DNA of 64,000 bases from Aurelia coerulea (GCA_039566865.1 CM076952.1:10374501-10438500), one strand, 5' to 3'; shown: positions 1 through 10,271, numbered from the stretch's first letter. Numbers and translations: made by a program. The notes: generated from the letters alone by a model not told the origin.

Positions 1-354
1 AGTGCCGGATAGCATCTCTAGAATTATATCACATCAGGAGAATTCGCAAGTATTTGTCTCATGATTGGCTTGTCAGGCTTGTCAATGCCTTGGTATTATC
101 ACATTTGGATTATTGTAATGCATTATGATTGGCCTTCCGGATTCCACAATTAGAACACCGCAGAACGGCCAGAACTCTGCTGCCAGAGTCATGCTTGGTG
201 TTTCTAAGTTTGAACATATATCTCCTGGCTTAAAGAAATTGCATTGGTTGCTTACTGAATGCCTAATTAAATTCAAAGTATTGACCATGGTTTTTAAATC
301 ATTACACGATCAAGCACCAGGATATATAAATAATCTACTCGAGGTGAAGACATC
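1..354 (+). mobile_element. L2-like LINE fragment, C-terminal part of ORF2
   Basis: Conceptual translation across frames gives the region just after the reverse transcriptase of an L2-type LINE: a segment like LVNALVLSHLDYCNA, then IGLPDSTIR, NSAARVMLGVSKFEHI, LKKLHWL and MVFKSLHDQAPGYINNLLE. In this family the region follows the YADD catalytic site and ends in the short C-terminal tail. Here the catalytic core and the 3' end are missing, and frameshifts and stops interrupt the reading. It is a dead fragment cut by the window edge on the left and joined to an unrelated LINE piece on the right. Confidence 0.8.
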
Positions 355-384
355 AAAGTATTCATTGCAATCTATGAATTATTC

Positions 385-600
385 AATGGTTCGCTGATAA
401 CTTTATGAAATTGAATACAGATAAATGTCATTTACTCATACTTGGTAGAAATTCTAATCAACAGGTCACAGTTAATGTAGGAGATTCTGTCATAGCAAAT
501 ACGGAAGAAGAAAAGCTACAAGACGTTGTGATCGATAAAAACTCAATTTTGATACGCGTATCAATAAGTTGTGTGAAGAAGTCACTTGCAGTAGAGGTTG
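385..600 (+). mobile_element. CR1/L2-type LINE ORF2 fragment (thumb region)
   Basis: The translation NFMKLNTDKCHLLILGR, then NVGDSVIANTEEEKL and VVIDKN, matches the segment after the YADD box in the intact LINE at 20442-23516 (MKLNEDKCHFMIFGE, NSKEEKLLGVLID). A frameshift near 545 moves the rest out of frame; the other frame there reads NFDTRINKLCEE. It is too short to place beyond this family and is non-functional. Confidence 0.75.
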
Positions 601-611
601 TTCCAGGTACT

Positions 612-645
612 CATTATTATTATTATTATCATCATTATTATTATT
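612..645. repeat. (ATT)n microsatellite, 3' tail of the minus-strand RLE LINE
   Basis: An imperfect (ATT)n run with two ATC variants. On the minus strand it forms an (AAT)n tail that follows the 3' untranslated region of the LINE at 646-3066. See the finding on (AAT)n boundaries. Confidence 0.85.
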
Positions 646-761
646 TGAATCATTATCACAGTACAACTGGTAATGCATAGTCCACTTTCAGGTTACATCC
701 CGTAGCTTGAGAAAGTGTGCATGCTGTCTCTGTAGAAAACATAAATAGTTCTTCCTGCTAT

Positions 762-1471
762 TTAGTCTCTTATGTCCAGTACTTTTCTAACAATCCTGGC
801 CGTACCTAGGAAGCATGCTTTCTGTAATGGCTGTATTCCCGGTTCAAAGTCAGGTGCTGCAATGTATTTCTTGAAATTTCTCGAAACTACTCCCAATGCC
901 CCAATGACCACTGGTATTATTGCAACTTTCTTTACTTCATCCTTCCACATTTTCAAAATTTGGTATTTCAGATCGTTATAGTGTTCCAGCTTCTCCTCCT
1001 CTTTCTGCTTCACTCGAGTGTCGAATGGGCATGCTACATCGATTATCTGGCAACTCTTTTCTTTCTTATTCTTCAGCGTGATATCTGGTTTGTTATGATC
1101 TATGCAAGTTTCAGTTTGGATAGAAAAGTCCCACAATAATAGTACTTCGTCGTTTTCAAGTACCTTATTATCTTTTGTCACCACATGGTTGTAATATTTA
1201 TCGTCGCATTCGAATCCGAATTTCTTGCATAGATACCAGTGAAGGACGGCTGCCACTTTGTCATGTTTCCAGCTTTTATATTCTCTCTGTGCTAATTTTT
1301 GGCATTCAGATACCACATGAGCTATGGTCTCATCCCTTTCCCCCTACATTCTGCATTTTGATGATATGTCTTCCCTATCATTATTGCTTTTTACCCAGTT
1401 CGTTGTCAAGGCTTGGTCTTGTGCCGCTAAAATCATCCCCTCCGTTTCTTTCTTTAGATACTCTCTCTTAA
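762..1471 (-). pseudogene. RLE endonuclease C-terminal domain, broken
   Basis: The readable part (762-1316, 184 residues) has HMVSECQKLAQREYKSW-like sequence, then NKPDITLKNK, CQIIDVACPFDTRV, KEEEKLEHYNDL and VVIGALG. This is the PD-(D/E)-type restriction-like endonuclease of R2/R4-group LINEs, which nicks target DNA to prime reverse transcription. Upstream, 1317-1471 continues the same protein (EGMILAAQDQALTTNWV, then CRM followed by a stop where the relative has CRMC). The zinc knuckle therefore carries a nonsense change and the reading is split. It ends LGTARIVRKVLDIRD, as does the relative near 61.9 kb. Confidence 0.8.
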
Positions 1472-1472
1472 G

Positions 1473-2444
1473 CTAACTCCATGAATTCTCCTCATCTCTT
1501 ATGTCCATTGTCTTCTTGTAGAATGCCGGATGAAGTTTCTTTTGGAGATATCTCTTCTTCCTTTCCTTAGTTAGCTCTTTTTTCTTATCTTTCGGATCAC
1601 CCCCATCAGATACAATACCCTCTCTCCCAACTTCTGCCAATAGCCTTTCATTGCTCTTGCTGATGTAATAGCCAATGCTAATTTGCTCGATCTTTACACA
1701 TTCTTCAACACTTGACAATCCTCTGCCTCCCTCTGCTCGCTTCCGGTATAATCGGTCTACGTCAGCCTGGGGATGTAATGCTCTATAGATATTTAGTAGT
1801 ATCTTCCTTGTTTTCCTGTCCAGTTCTTGTAATTCTAATTTTGTCCAATCCAATATTCCTGCACTGCATCGTATTATAGATACCGCCCTTGCATTTGTGG
1901 CCTGGATTACATTCCCAGCATCCAATTGTGATTTTAGTATTTTTCTCACTCTTCTAGCATATTCTTTCTTTAACTTTTCTTTCACTTCTTTGTGCTTTAT
2001 ACCATCAAACTGAAGAATTCCTAAATATTTATACCCTTCTTGGTCATCTAACGATCTTATCTTTGGACCGTCAGGCAATTCAATTCCTTCACTTATTACA
2101 AATTTTCCTCTTTTCATTTGAATCATTGCACATTTTTCGATTCCAAAGCTCATTCCTATGTCTTTACTGAACACCCTGACTGTTTGGATGAGAGTGTCTA
2201 ACTCCTTTCGATCTTTTCCATAGAGTTTCAGGTCGTCCATGTAAAGTAAATGATTCACTTTTGGCCTGTTCTTTCCAAGATGATAGCCATCCTTCACGTC
2301 ATTCAGCAGCTTTGACAGTGGAATCAGTGCTAGGACGAATAAGATATGAATGCCTCTCCTGATGTTCACTTCTCCTAATGTTGTTCCTCCTGCGGTCAGT
2401 TCTGTCCTCCAATGTTTCATTGATTTACGAAGCAATTCAACCAC
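1473..2444 (-). pseudogene. Reverse transcriptase part of RLE LINE copy 1
   Basis: A 323-residue open stretch with VNIRRGI, VNHLLYMDDLKLYG (the catalytic YMDD), FSKDIGMSFGIEKC, GYKYLGILQFD, AGILDWTK and GGRGLSSVEECVK. Compared with the copy near 63.2 kb, which reads [17 protein letters not shown], this one reads IRRGIHILFVL. The conserved FQGDSLSPL block before the active site is deleted in frame, so the enzyme would be inactive even though the frame is open. The stop at 1473 is followed by sequence that still encodes the protein. The 5' part of the domain lies beyond the MITE at 2927-3066. Confidence 0.85.
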
Positions 2445-2460
2445 ATTCGGCGTAATGCTA

Positions 2461-2926
2461 CAGTAAAATCCCGCATATAAGAACCACCCACTTATAAGAA
2501 CCTAAGGCCTAAATTGTTCTAATTTCACCCCATTACAGAAGAACCTATTCATCCTGAATTTCAAGGAAGATTCTTATCTTTAAAAAGTTAAATGTAAACT
2601 ACTGGTTGGTAACATGTGATAAAATTTTTTGAGAAATTTAGCCAAATACAAAGCATATGTAAAAAATGCCTTGTATGAATGGATTGATCGATACAGATAA
2701 GGCTAGGTAGATAAGGTTATTCTTTATCAACTTTGTCATGATAGTGAGTACGTGAAAACCTTGTTTTCTTATATTTGGCCTAAATTCCCGAAGATTTGTA
2801 ATTAATTCTTTTGATAAGAACCTATTTAAGAACCTTGCATCCTGTTTTCAAGAATAGCATCATATGCATAAGAACCTAAGCAGGGTGATTTCAAAATGTA
2901 AGGTTCTTATATGCGGGTTTTTACTG
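2461..2926. mobile_element. MITE with TA target duplication (pogo/Tc1-mariner-like ends)
   Basis: The ends are inverted repeats: CAGTAAAATCCCGCATATAA on the left and its near complement ending in TTTTTACTG on the right. TA sits on both sides (2459-2460 and 2927-2928). TAAGAACC motifs recur inside and no transposase is visible. Removing the element with one TA joins the flanking LINE in frame as LNLYSITPNVVELL on the minus strand, which proves the insertion and fixes both boundaries. CAGT...ACTG ends with TA duplication suit the Tc1/mariner-pogo group. Confidence 0.9.
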
Positions 2927-3065
2927 TATACAAATTTAGGCATTCCAACAGCCACGAATGTGGCACCATATCAAATGCCGTTTTGTAATCTATCCATGCA
3001 AGGCACAAATTGGTCATTCTCTTCTTGCAATTTTTCAATATCATCTTATCTATGAGTAGTTGGTC

Positions 3066-3066
<1 letters not shown>
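2927..3066 (-). pseudogene. 5' remnant of the copy 1 reverse transcriptase
   Basis: The minus-strand reading DQLLIDKMILKNCKKR, then CLAWIDYKTAFDMVPHSW and LLECLNLY, is the palm region with the first catalytic aspartate block (AWIDYKxAFD). It matches [16 protein letters not shown] and [16 protein letters not shown] in the copy near 63.4 kb. It continues in frame into 1473-2444 once the MITE is removed. Immediately 5' of it is (AAT)n with no further coding sequence, so this is a 5'-truncated copy. Confidence 0.85.
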
Positions 3067-3110
<44 letters not shown>

Positions 3111-3156
3111 CATTATTAATAATATTTAATTATTAATATTATTATTATTATTATTA
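3067..3156. repeat. (ATT)n microsatellite at the 5' boundary of RLE LINE copy 1
   Basis: About 90 bp of mostly ATT units with a few interruptions. It abuts the truncated 5' end of the minus-strand RLE LINE. With the tail at 612-645 it means (AAT)n frames that LINE on both sides. Confidence 0.9.
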
Positions 3157-3333
3157 TCTCGGACAAATGAACAAATGTTATATTTCTGTATATTTTTAAA
3201 CTTATTTTAAGTAACATGTTTCTTTGTAATCATGCTTTTAGAGCTAACTTGTAAATCTCCCCATCATGCCTAAATTGAGATTGATGGGTGTCATCATGTT
3301 CAGTAGTTTTGTAGGGAATAAAAAGTTTCCATT

Positions 3334-3662
3334 AGTATGAATGGCATCAATCTGCAAGAAAAACGATCAAAACTAAAGGATTACGGAGATAGAGCCTTTC
3401 ATTCTGTGCTCCCCGACTTTGGAACAAACTGCCAGAACCTCTCCCAGCTAAATATTTTTAAGACAAAATTGAAAACGTATTTCTTTAATATTGCTTTCAA
3501 TTGAACGAAACTTCGTAACATGCATTTTTAACATGTAGAGGACTTTTAATTAATCTTGATTTTAAACCAGATACTTTTACTGTAGTCATTGTAAAGTGCC
3601 ATTGATAGATAATTTTTATTTGGATGTGCGCTATAAAAATGTAAATTTTATTATTATTAATA
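3334..3662 (+). mobile_element. L2-like LINE 3' end
   Basis: The translation gives a typical L2 C-terminus, KDYGDRAFHS then IFKTKLKTYFFNIAF, followed by a 3' untranslated region ending in TGTAAAGTGCC...GTGCGCTATAAAAATG and a short ATT run. An AAGYGC...GCGCTATAAA pair followed by (ATT)n is the usual 3' signature of L2-type LINEs. Only the last few hundred bases are present, as in normal 5'-truncated insertions. The preceding 3157-3333 holds nothing I can identify. Confidence 0.7.
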
Positions 3663-3966
3663 TTCTGACCAAGAGCCCCAAAAATGAAGCCCGATCTATA
3701 AATATATGATACTGTTAGTATGAAACAAGCATAAATCAACTAAAAATAGATAGTTTTTAGTCGTCCAAAATTTCTGTAAAAATGTAAATATTTCTTCCGA
3801 AAATATTTTTTACGAAAAAGTTTGGCTTTTTATGCAACTTCACTATACTGTGGTTACTAATATTCTCCCATATTTTGCTTACGATATTGTTGTTGTTGTT
3901 GCTACAGCGGGCACCCGCAAGTAAGAAACCACTTTTTAAATTGAGGCCTCAGAAAGTTTCTTATCT
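3663..3966. other. Unassigned AT-rich spacer with a mini-palindrome
   Basis: I see no coding exon here. At 3922-3967 a short element runs from TAAGAAAC to GTTTCTTA with GAGGCCTCAG between. Similar short inverted units occur near 10727, 45145 and 49435 (see findings). Confidence 0.5.
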
Positions 3967-5306
3967 GAAGAGACCTTTTCGTGATCAGGGTCAAAGTTTC
4001 TTACCATTGAAATTGATTTTTGATAACTGCCTAAGTCAAGGTATCTTTCCTGAAGTGTGGAAGCGGGCAAATATTGTACCTGTTCATAAGAAAAATGAGA
4101 AAAACCTTAAAACAAGGTATTGTCCTATTTCTCTTCTACCAATCTTTGGCAAAGTTCTGGAAAAGCTTTTATTTAACTCCTTGTACTCACACTTAACCGC
4201 AGAAAATTTTCTGAAGCCCAATCCATCAGGCTTTCGTCCGTGTGACTCAACAATAAATCAACTACTTCTATAACTCACTCTATTTTCGAGGCCTTCGACT
4301 GTAACCCTACCCTAGAAGTTCGTTCTATCTATCTTGATATCTCAAAAGCATTCGATAGGGTATGGCATGAGGGTCTCATTTATGAACTAAGAAGATGTGG
4401 AATCTCGGGAAACCTACTGTTACTTCTTCGAAGTTTTTGTCCGAAAGGAAACAGAGGACAGTTTTGAATGGGCAGTCCTCAAGTTGGGGAAATATTTCTG
4501 CTGGCGTTCCGCAAGGTTCAATTTTAGGCCCCCTTTTCTTCTTGATATACATAAATGACTTGGGTGAAAACCTGAGCTGCAGTGTAAAGCTCTTTGCAGA
4601 TGATACCTCACTCTTCACAATTGTGCAGAACCCAAATTCAGCTGCTAGCGACCTAAATCATGACCTAGATCTCATTGGACTATGGGCACATTAGTGGAGG
4701 ACGTCTTTCAATCCAGACCCAAGGAAGCAAGCTGTGGAATTAATCTTTTCAAATAAAACTGCTAAAACCGACCACTCCCCAGTCTTCTTTAATGATGCAC
4801 CAGTGATGAGAGTTGATCAGCATAAACACCTAGGAGTAATATTAGACCCAAAACTTTCTTTCTCTGCTCGTATAAAGGCAGCGATAAGTAAGTCGCGAAA
4901 GGCAATTGGTATGCTGAGATTCTTGTCCAAATATCTTTCCAGAAATACCTTGAATGAATTGTATAAGCTATATGTTAGGCCCCACCTGGATACGGTGACA
5001 TCATTTATCATATACCGAAATGGAGGACAATATAAGTAGCTTGGGAAATCATTTGATGGAGAAACTGGAATCAGTACAGTACGCTGCTGCACTGGCAGTA
5101 ACAGGAACGTGGAGAGGCATTTCTCGGGAAAGATTGTACAATGAATTAGGATGGGAACCCTTAAGTTTAAGAAGATGGAGTAGACGGCTTATTCTTTTCT
5201 ACAAATTTTTCAACGAGTTAACACCTGATTACACGAGAGACCCTATTCCACCTCTCAATGAAACTACCTATCCTATTAGGAGTCGGCCCGTCGTGGGGCA
5301 AATAAG
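3967..5306 (+). pseudogene. LINE reverse transcriptase remnant, 5' of the insertion
   Basis: Four broken frames together cover the reverse transcriptase. 3967-4273 holds the fingers (PISLLPIFGKVLEKLLF, SGFRPCDSTINQLL). 4274-4394 holds the AFDRVWHEGL block in a shifted frame. 4395-4694 holds GVPQGSILGPL and the FADDTSLF active site. 4734-5306 holds the thumb and connection (HKHLGVILDPKLSFSARIKAA, SKSRKAIGMLRFLSKYLSRNTL, QYAAALAVTGTWRG). Catalytic residues survive but at least four frameshifts or stops separate the parts. The sequence is cut in mid-codon by the Academ-like element. Confidence 0.85.
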
Positions 5307-5650
5307 TAGACAGGTCATTTGCTAGAAAAATTAGGCCTTTTTCCTGTCAAGGTTTTCTCTTCGGATTCCTTGCCAAGAAACATGTTGGAACAGATTTAGA
5401 CTTGGGGCATGTTGAAATTTGTCGAAAATTTCAAAATGGCGGAATATTTCAAAATGGTGAATTTTTTACAATGTTTTAGCTACATTGAAGGGATATGATG
5501 CTCTAAGATGAGAATTTCTTTGCACAAAAGTGTCCTGTTACAGCAAAGGCATGTTTATAGTGCGTGACTGATCATAAAAAAAATCAAAATGGTGTGTTTA
5601 AGGTGGTAGAACTCCGAAAAATCGATAATTTTGGCTCTGCATTTCACACT
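5307..5650. repeat. Left terminal inverted repeat of the Academ-like element
   Basis: Starts TAGACAGGTCATTTGC and contains paired TTTCAAAATGG motifs. It is inverted with substitutions at 9248-9580. The divergence between arms implies an old insertion. Confidence 0.85.
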
Positions 5651-5912
5651 AACCAAGTTACTTTGGTCATGAATCTTCTACAAGGTAAACAAACGTGGCA
5701 GGAGAGTCTCACAAGCAAGAATACGGCTATACAAAGCAGACAAATCCAATTACACACAAGAAATCACAAAGATCATACCGTCAGAAGCCGATGATTTGAA
5801 ATTTAGAGGTGGATTTTTCTCCTTTGTAGGACTCGAGTATTACGTGATGAACATACTTCAGTTCCCAGTTTTAACTATGGTCATCCTCCATCATAACTGT
5901 CAGTAATAAAAA

Positions 5913-8560
5913 CTAAAAGTCATCTTCACTTCCATCTGAGTCATCATCAAAGTCATAATCGCTACCATCTGTGCTTTCTTCTTCATTCTTTTCTCTTCTC
6001 TCGTCAACTTCTGCTCCTTCATCATCACTGCTATCAGTGTCACGCTTGTTGCTGTTTGGTGGAAACTGGCTACATGTATACCAAACGGGGACTATTCCCA
6101 CTTCTTCTTCTTTCCATCCCCATGTTTCATTCAGTGGTGGATAATCAATCATTTGTTGTGTGCATTGATGCCAAATGTAAGCCTGAAAGCAACTTTGCTT
6201 TAAATGTTGGGTTGTACTGTACTCATCTGGAATTATTCCCGAACTTGACTTAACTTTCTGTCTTTCGTACATCCGAATTCTTGTGTAAAGATAGCTTTCA
6301 TCTTTGTTGCCTCCGTACGTGACAGTTGGAAAGAACTCCTTTGCACGAGAAAAACATCCGATGGAAGCCAGAGTTGAACTAAAGTTATTCAGGAGGCCAT
6401 AAGATTTCAATTTGACCATCTTTTTCCATTGTTTTAACTTTCCAATTCCGAATGGAAAAGACGTCGTATCACACCCAGTGATACTGTGGTATGCTGGCAA
6501 AATAGAACAAGCTTCTGTGCCGATCTTTGCACATATTAACTCGATATTTATAAATCGTTCGTGTCCTATCTTCATTTGCCACTTCTGATTAAACACCCGT
6601 GTTGGAAATTCATGAACCATTAACACTAAGACATCAGTGTCTGCAGCATGTACAATCACTGGTGCATCAAATTTATCTGCCTCTAGGAACAAACGGGTAT
6701 CAGCTTCACAGTGGTTGCTATTTTCAAGCTATGTGATGTTCCCATCAGAGATTAGCCATGTCTTTTCATTTTCCGTAATTCGAAGAGGTATTTTAAAGAT
6801 GCCTTGGTTCTTTGGTGTAATTTACCAAGAAATTTATCAGCTCTGTTTTATTCTCTGCATTGTGGAGGAAAGTGTCCCAATCTTTTCTCCGTGGCATACT
6901 TTGCTCTTGACTTGTGATAAACACTCTCTTACCAGGATGCCCGTGGCGACGCTGCGTAAGTTGTTTTGTTGTCTCCTGTATGTAATTATCGAAAATCACA
7001 GCAATGGAATGCGCTTGATCTGCAGCTGCAGGCGTGCAGAATCTAAAGTATGCCTATGCATACTCTCCCCACGTCAAGTTACTTTGACTGACCTCACTGC
7101 ACCTCACTGCCGTCAATTGACCATGCTGCTTTAAACAAAGGTGTTTGCACTTCTGCGGTAGACGCTTCTATCAGCAAATTTCGTAATGCAGCTTTGCAAC
7201 CTTGCCTGAGATCACTGTCAGATGATGCTAAAGCTAGTGGAACAGTTGTAAGTGGATAAGAATGTGCTTCTCTTGGACACGTAGCCTTACCAGCAAGTGC
7301 TCCAAATGCTTGCCTGTCTTCCTTGAGAATGCTTATGGCTTTTGGAACCTTTTTTTGCTCGCTCCATACCTGTTTTGATCCTAGGATTCTTTATTGATGC
7401 AAATATACTAACCCTATTTTCTTTAGCTGTGAGTCTTTCGTCAACAAACTCTTCTCCTACTGCAGATGAATTCAGAAGTCCCTCAACAACAGATGGCTCG
7501 ATTTCTGCTCCAGTTTTGAAATGTCTTGTAGGACCCTCTAGAAATGGATCAAAATACTTATCCAGCTGCAAAACGAGACGAGAGCTCGACATAGGCAACA
7601 GGACCAACTGAATTGGAATGCAGGACCTGTTTCTTTTGACCAACTTTAGAAAAAGCAATTTCATCTTGAAAGGTTTGCTCGAGATGTGTCTTCAGGTACT
7701 TTGTTTGCCTTATAGGTGGTTCGCTGAGACTGAAGTCAGAACTGATATCTTCGAAGTCTTTCAACAGCTCAGTCATTAGAAAGGATTGTTTATCTTGAAT
7801 CACCCTTCGCCTAATCATCTCATCAAAGTACTCCATAATTTTCCGTCCATGTTATATGCCAACGTCTCCTTCTTGTCATATGAATAAGAAAATGCAGCTT
7901 AGCATTTCTTATGATAATAGACATCTGCTGCGAAAAAATCATAGGACGCACCATTCAGTAAGATGTCAATGCTGCTTCATAATGGCGATCTTGCTCATCT
8001 AATAACTTCCTAGCAACCAATGTTTTCAACTTGGGAGAGCAGATTTCTCTTCCGAACAGCGTGCTAGTCCTCCATCATTGTATGGTAGTGCATCGTCACT
8101 CGAACGTTCATTGCAAATCAAACATGATTTTTCAGTTCTTTTTTCTCATAAAATTTGGTTCTCTTCTTCCCACTGGTGGAGAATGATTCGTCATCACTGC
8201 CACTTTTACGTGAGTCTTGATCATCGTATGTGGCATCGCTCTCTTCAAGCTTTGCTGACTGCAGCTCTTTTGTTTTCAGCCTGCTTCTGAATGAAACTGC
8301 GCATCCTTTATGAGTATACAATGTCTCAGTGAAACTTTGAGGCAACTTCAATGATGCCTCACGAAATGCCTTATAAGGTTGTTTAATACAAACTCGCTTG
8401 TCGATTTTGACCAAAGACTAGCATTCTTCTGAATAGTATCGAAAGCTACTGATTGGATTGCCTTTTTGTCCTTGTCTTCAACAAACAAATTACATAAGAT
8501 ACACCGATAAATTCCAGGATCGTGGGTTTAGGGATTCGCCGACATAATTCCAATGCTGAA
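5913..8560 (-). pseudogene. Academ-type transposase / XPG-like nuclease, multiply broken
   Basis: Reading the minus strand from 8560, I see a CILCNLFVEDKDKKAIQ finger, CLICNERSSDD near 8.1 kb, PIRQTKYLKTHLEQTF, the block DKYFDPFLEGPTRHFKTGAE, RQAFGALAGKATCPREAHSY with PLTTVPLALASSDSDLRQG (7.2-7.3 kb), and VIFDNYIQETTKQLTQRR (6793-6999). The 5913-6692 part holds DAPVIVHAADTDVLVLMVHE, AYHSITGCDTTSFPFGIGK and CFQAYIWHQC, and ends in an acidic tail. The Asp and GCD motifs fit a metal-dependent FEN1/XPG-like fold; this is family knowledge plus inference. A TAG at 6729-6731 lies just before CEADTRLFLEA, and frameshifts occur near 7.1, 7.3 and 7.6 kb, so no active protein is made. Confidence 0.75.
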
Positions 8561-9247
8561 ATAACGATATCAGCGGTTTAATTTCAACAAAGCAAACTTT
8601 TTCATGACACGTTAAGACATACACTCGATTTTTCATAAGAATCTTATATATGGGCTACAGAAGAACCTTATATCTGTGCTGGAGCAATTTTCTTGACAAT
8701 CTAGGACATTTTTGCAGCCAAGGTCTCACATGGAAATATTGAAACAATTTCAAAAGGGTAGCTTCAACACTTACAAAGGGAACTTGTCACCTTGCACTAC
8801 GTTAAAAAGAACTCAGTATCTTTTATCATCAAACCTAAGTCAAGATAAAGATGCCATGAAAAATATAAGTGACAACTTACAAGTACATAGTCTTCTTGAA
8901 TCTTTTTGCGAAGCAAATTCGTCGCTTCTTCACAGATAAATCCTGGATCTACTCAGTCTAAAGATGCTATGTCACTGCAGGTTACATTTCAAAAGCTCAA
9001 GTTGTTCTTGATACGAATAACATCACGCAATTAAACCTAAGTTTAGCTTCTAATAAACAATTCAAAGGTTGTAATGTAAATGATACTTTGTTTATAAACG
9101 TTAAAGAAGCTTGAATCAATATTTTGCGGAGCATAAAATGACCTGAAGAGATGGACATTCATTTCAAAGGCGATTTATAACCCGTTTTAACCTGTGCTAT
9201 TATGGTGTGGGAAATTTATGATCAAAGTAGCCTTGTAAGTATATAGC
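8561..9247. other. Non-coding right part of the Academ-like element
   Basis: No further transposase motif is legible on either strand. It contains short plus-strand open frames without recognisable features. It probably represents the promoter/leader side of the minus-strand transposase gene. Confidence 0.45.
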
Positions 9248-9580
9248 GCAGAGCCAAAACTATCAATTTGTTGGAGTTCTACCACCTTAAATACACAATT
9301 TTGATTGTTTTATGATCAGTCACGCACCATAAATATGCCTTTGGTGTAACGGGATACTATTGTGAAAAGAAATGTTCATCTTAGAGCATCATATCCCTTC
9401 AACGTAGCCAAAACAGTGTACAAAATCCACCATTTTGAAAAATTCCGCCATTTTGAAATTTTCGACAAATTTCAACATGCCCCAAGTCTAAATCTGCTCC
9501 AACATGTTTCTTGGCAAGGAATCCGAAGAGAAAACCTTGACAGGAAAAAGGCCTAATTTTTCTAGCAAATGACCTGTCTA
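9248..9580. repeat. Right terminal inverted repeat (inner copy) of the Academ-like element
   Basis: Inverted counterpart of 5307-5650. It ends in CTAGCAAATGACCTGTCTA at 9580, which would normally be the transposon end. Here it is followed by more element-derived and LINE-derived DNA. Confidence 0.85.
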
Positions 9581-9734
9581 TTTATTTGCCCCACGACGGG
9601 CCGACTCCTAATAGGATAGGTAGTTTCATTGAGAGGTGGAATAGGGTCTCTCGTGTAATCAGGTGTTAACTCGTTGAAAGAGAAAACCTTGACAGGAAAA
9701 AAAGGCCTAATTTTTCTAGCAAATGACCTGTCTA
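9581..9734. repeat. Inverted copy of left-flank LINE plus a second transposon end
   Basis: 9581-9679 is the reverse complement of the LINE sequence on the left side of the transposon (5208-5306). 9680-9734 then repeats the last 55 bp of the terminal repeat, again ending CCTGTCTA. The true right end is therefore a duplicated end separated by about 99 bp of inverted target DNA. The join has GAAA microhomology. See findings. Confidence 0.85.
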
Positions 9735-9737
9735 AAG

Positions 9738-10271
9738 GGCAAGAACGGAAAAATTCAAAGCCAGTTTTTATCCTCACTGTTTATTGGAATGGAACAAACT
9801 TGATCCTGAGATCAGAGCATCATCCACTGTTAGAATTTTTAAGAATAAACTATCTGCACAGATAAGGCCACCTGCGAACTCCGTATATGGTATTCATGAT
9901 CCAAAAGGGGTTGCATATTTAACTCAACTCAGGGTCGGGCTGAGCAAACTCAATTTTCACAAATTTAGACACAATTTTAGAGACACAGTAAATCCAATGT
10001 GTCCAATCAAGGATGGTATAGAGGACACGGAACACTTCTTGCTGCTTTGCGATTCTTTTAAAGAACACAGATGCGCGATTCTTTTAAAGAACACAAATGC
10101 AATCTTCTCACTGATGTTAATGTTATACTTCAAAATAGTGGGCATTCTGTCTGGAGCAACACCTTTTTGCAACTTCTTTTGTACGGTGACGAGAGTCTGT
10201 CTTATGAGATAAACAGATCAATTCTAACTTTGACTATTACGTACATCCTCAAGACAGAACGTCTTGATTAA
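9738..10271 (+). pseudogene. LINE ORF2 C-terminus, 3' of the Academ insertion
   Basis: Continues the LINE at 3967-5306: ARTEKFKASFYPHC (shifted frame), EWNKLDPEIRASSTV, KNKLSAQIRPPANSVYGIHD, LTQLRVGLSKLNFHKFRHNF, NPMCPI then EDTEHFLLLCDSF. The Cys...His...Cys pattern is the usual C-terminal knuckle of this LINE group. A 26-bp tandem duplication at 10049-10100 shifts the frame, so the last part (QNSGHSVWSNTFLQLLLYGD, ILKTERLD) is read from 10071. It ends at a stop at 10271, followed by about 270 bp of 3' untranslated region. Confidence 0.85.
10049..10100. repeat. 26-bp tandem duplication causing a frameshift
   Basis: GCGATTCTTTTAAAGAACAC occurs twice at a 26-bp period. Because 26 is not a multiple of three, it breaks the LINE ORF between FKEH and the C-terminal block. 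Confidence 0.85.

Larger units (their letters stand above)
646..3066 (-). mobile_element. RLE-type LINE (R2/R4/Dong-like), 5'-truncated copy 1
   Basis: A minus-strand non-LTR retrotransposon that keeps part of the reverse transcriptase (YMDD core), a zinc-knuckle-like region and a C-terminal restriction-like endonuclease. It ends in a short 3' untranslated region and an (AAT)n tail at 612-645. Its 5' truncation point abuts another (AAT)n array at 3067-3156. A 466-bp MITE (2461-2926) sits inside the reverse transcriptase. It is related to the copy at 61785-63949, with shared motifs such as WIDYK-AxDMVPHSW and SECxKLAQxEYK. RLE LINEs of the R2/R4 group often choose specific targets; the exact clade is not resolved here. 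Confidence 0.85.
5307..9734. mobile_element. Academ-like DNA transposon, 4.4 kb, 3-bp target duplication
   Basis: Both ends carry TAGACAGGTCATTTGCTAGA as inverted repeats, flanked by the direct repeat AAG (5304-5306 and 9735-9737). Extended inverted similarity covers about 340 bp (5307-5650 against 9248-9580). The interior minus strand encodes a broken protein with an XPG/FEN1-like nuclease region (DTDVLVL, HSITGCDTTS) and N-terminal cysteine motifs. Short 3-4 bp duplications, an XPG-like nuclease and a cysteine-rich finger are reported traits of the Academ superfamily, so I assign it there by inference. The right end is rearranged (9581-9734). Confidence 0.75.

Noticed and set aside
1473..2444. 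YMDD reverse transcriptase taken as retroviral
   Set aside because: The surrounding motifs, the restriction-like endonuclease downstream and the (AAT)n tail show a non-LTR retrotransposon. No LTR, protease or envelope is seen anywhere.
3067..3156. Poly-isoleucine open frames over (ATT)n arrays (also 25338-25416, 61528-61604, 63950-64000)
   Set aside because: They are microsatellites read as codons, not proteins. Only the coding sequence beyond the array is kept.
6637..7134. 165-codon plus-strand frame
   Set aside because: It is antisense to the Academ-type nuclease, whose conserved motifs lie on the minus strand.
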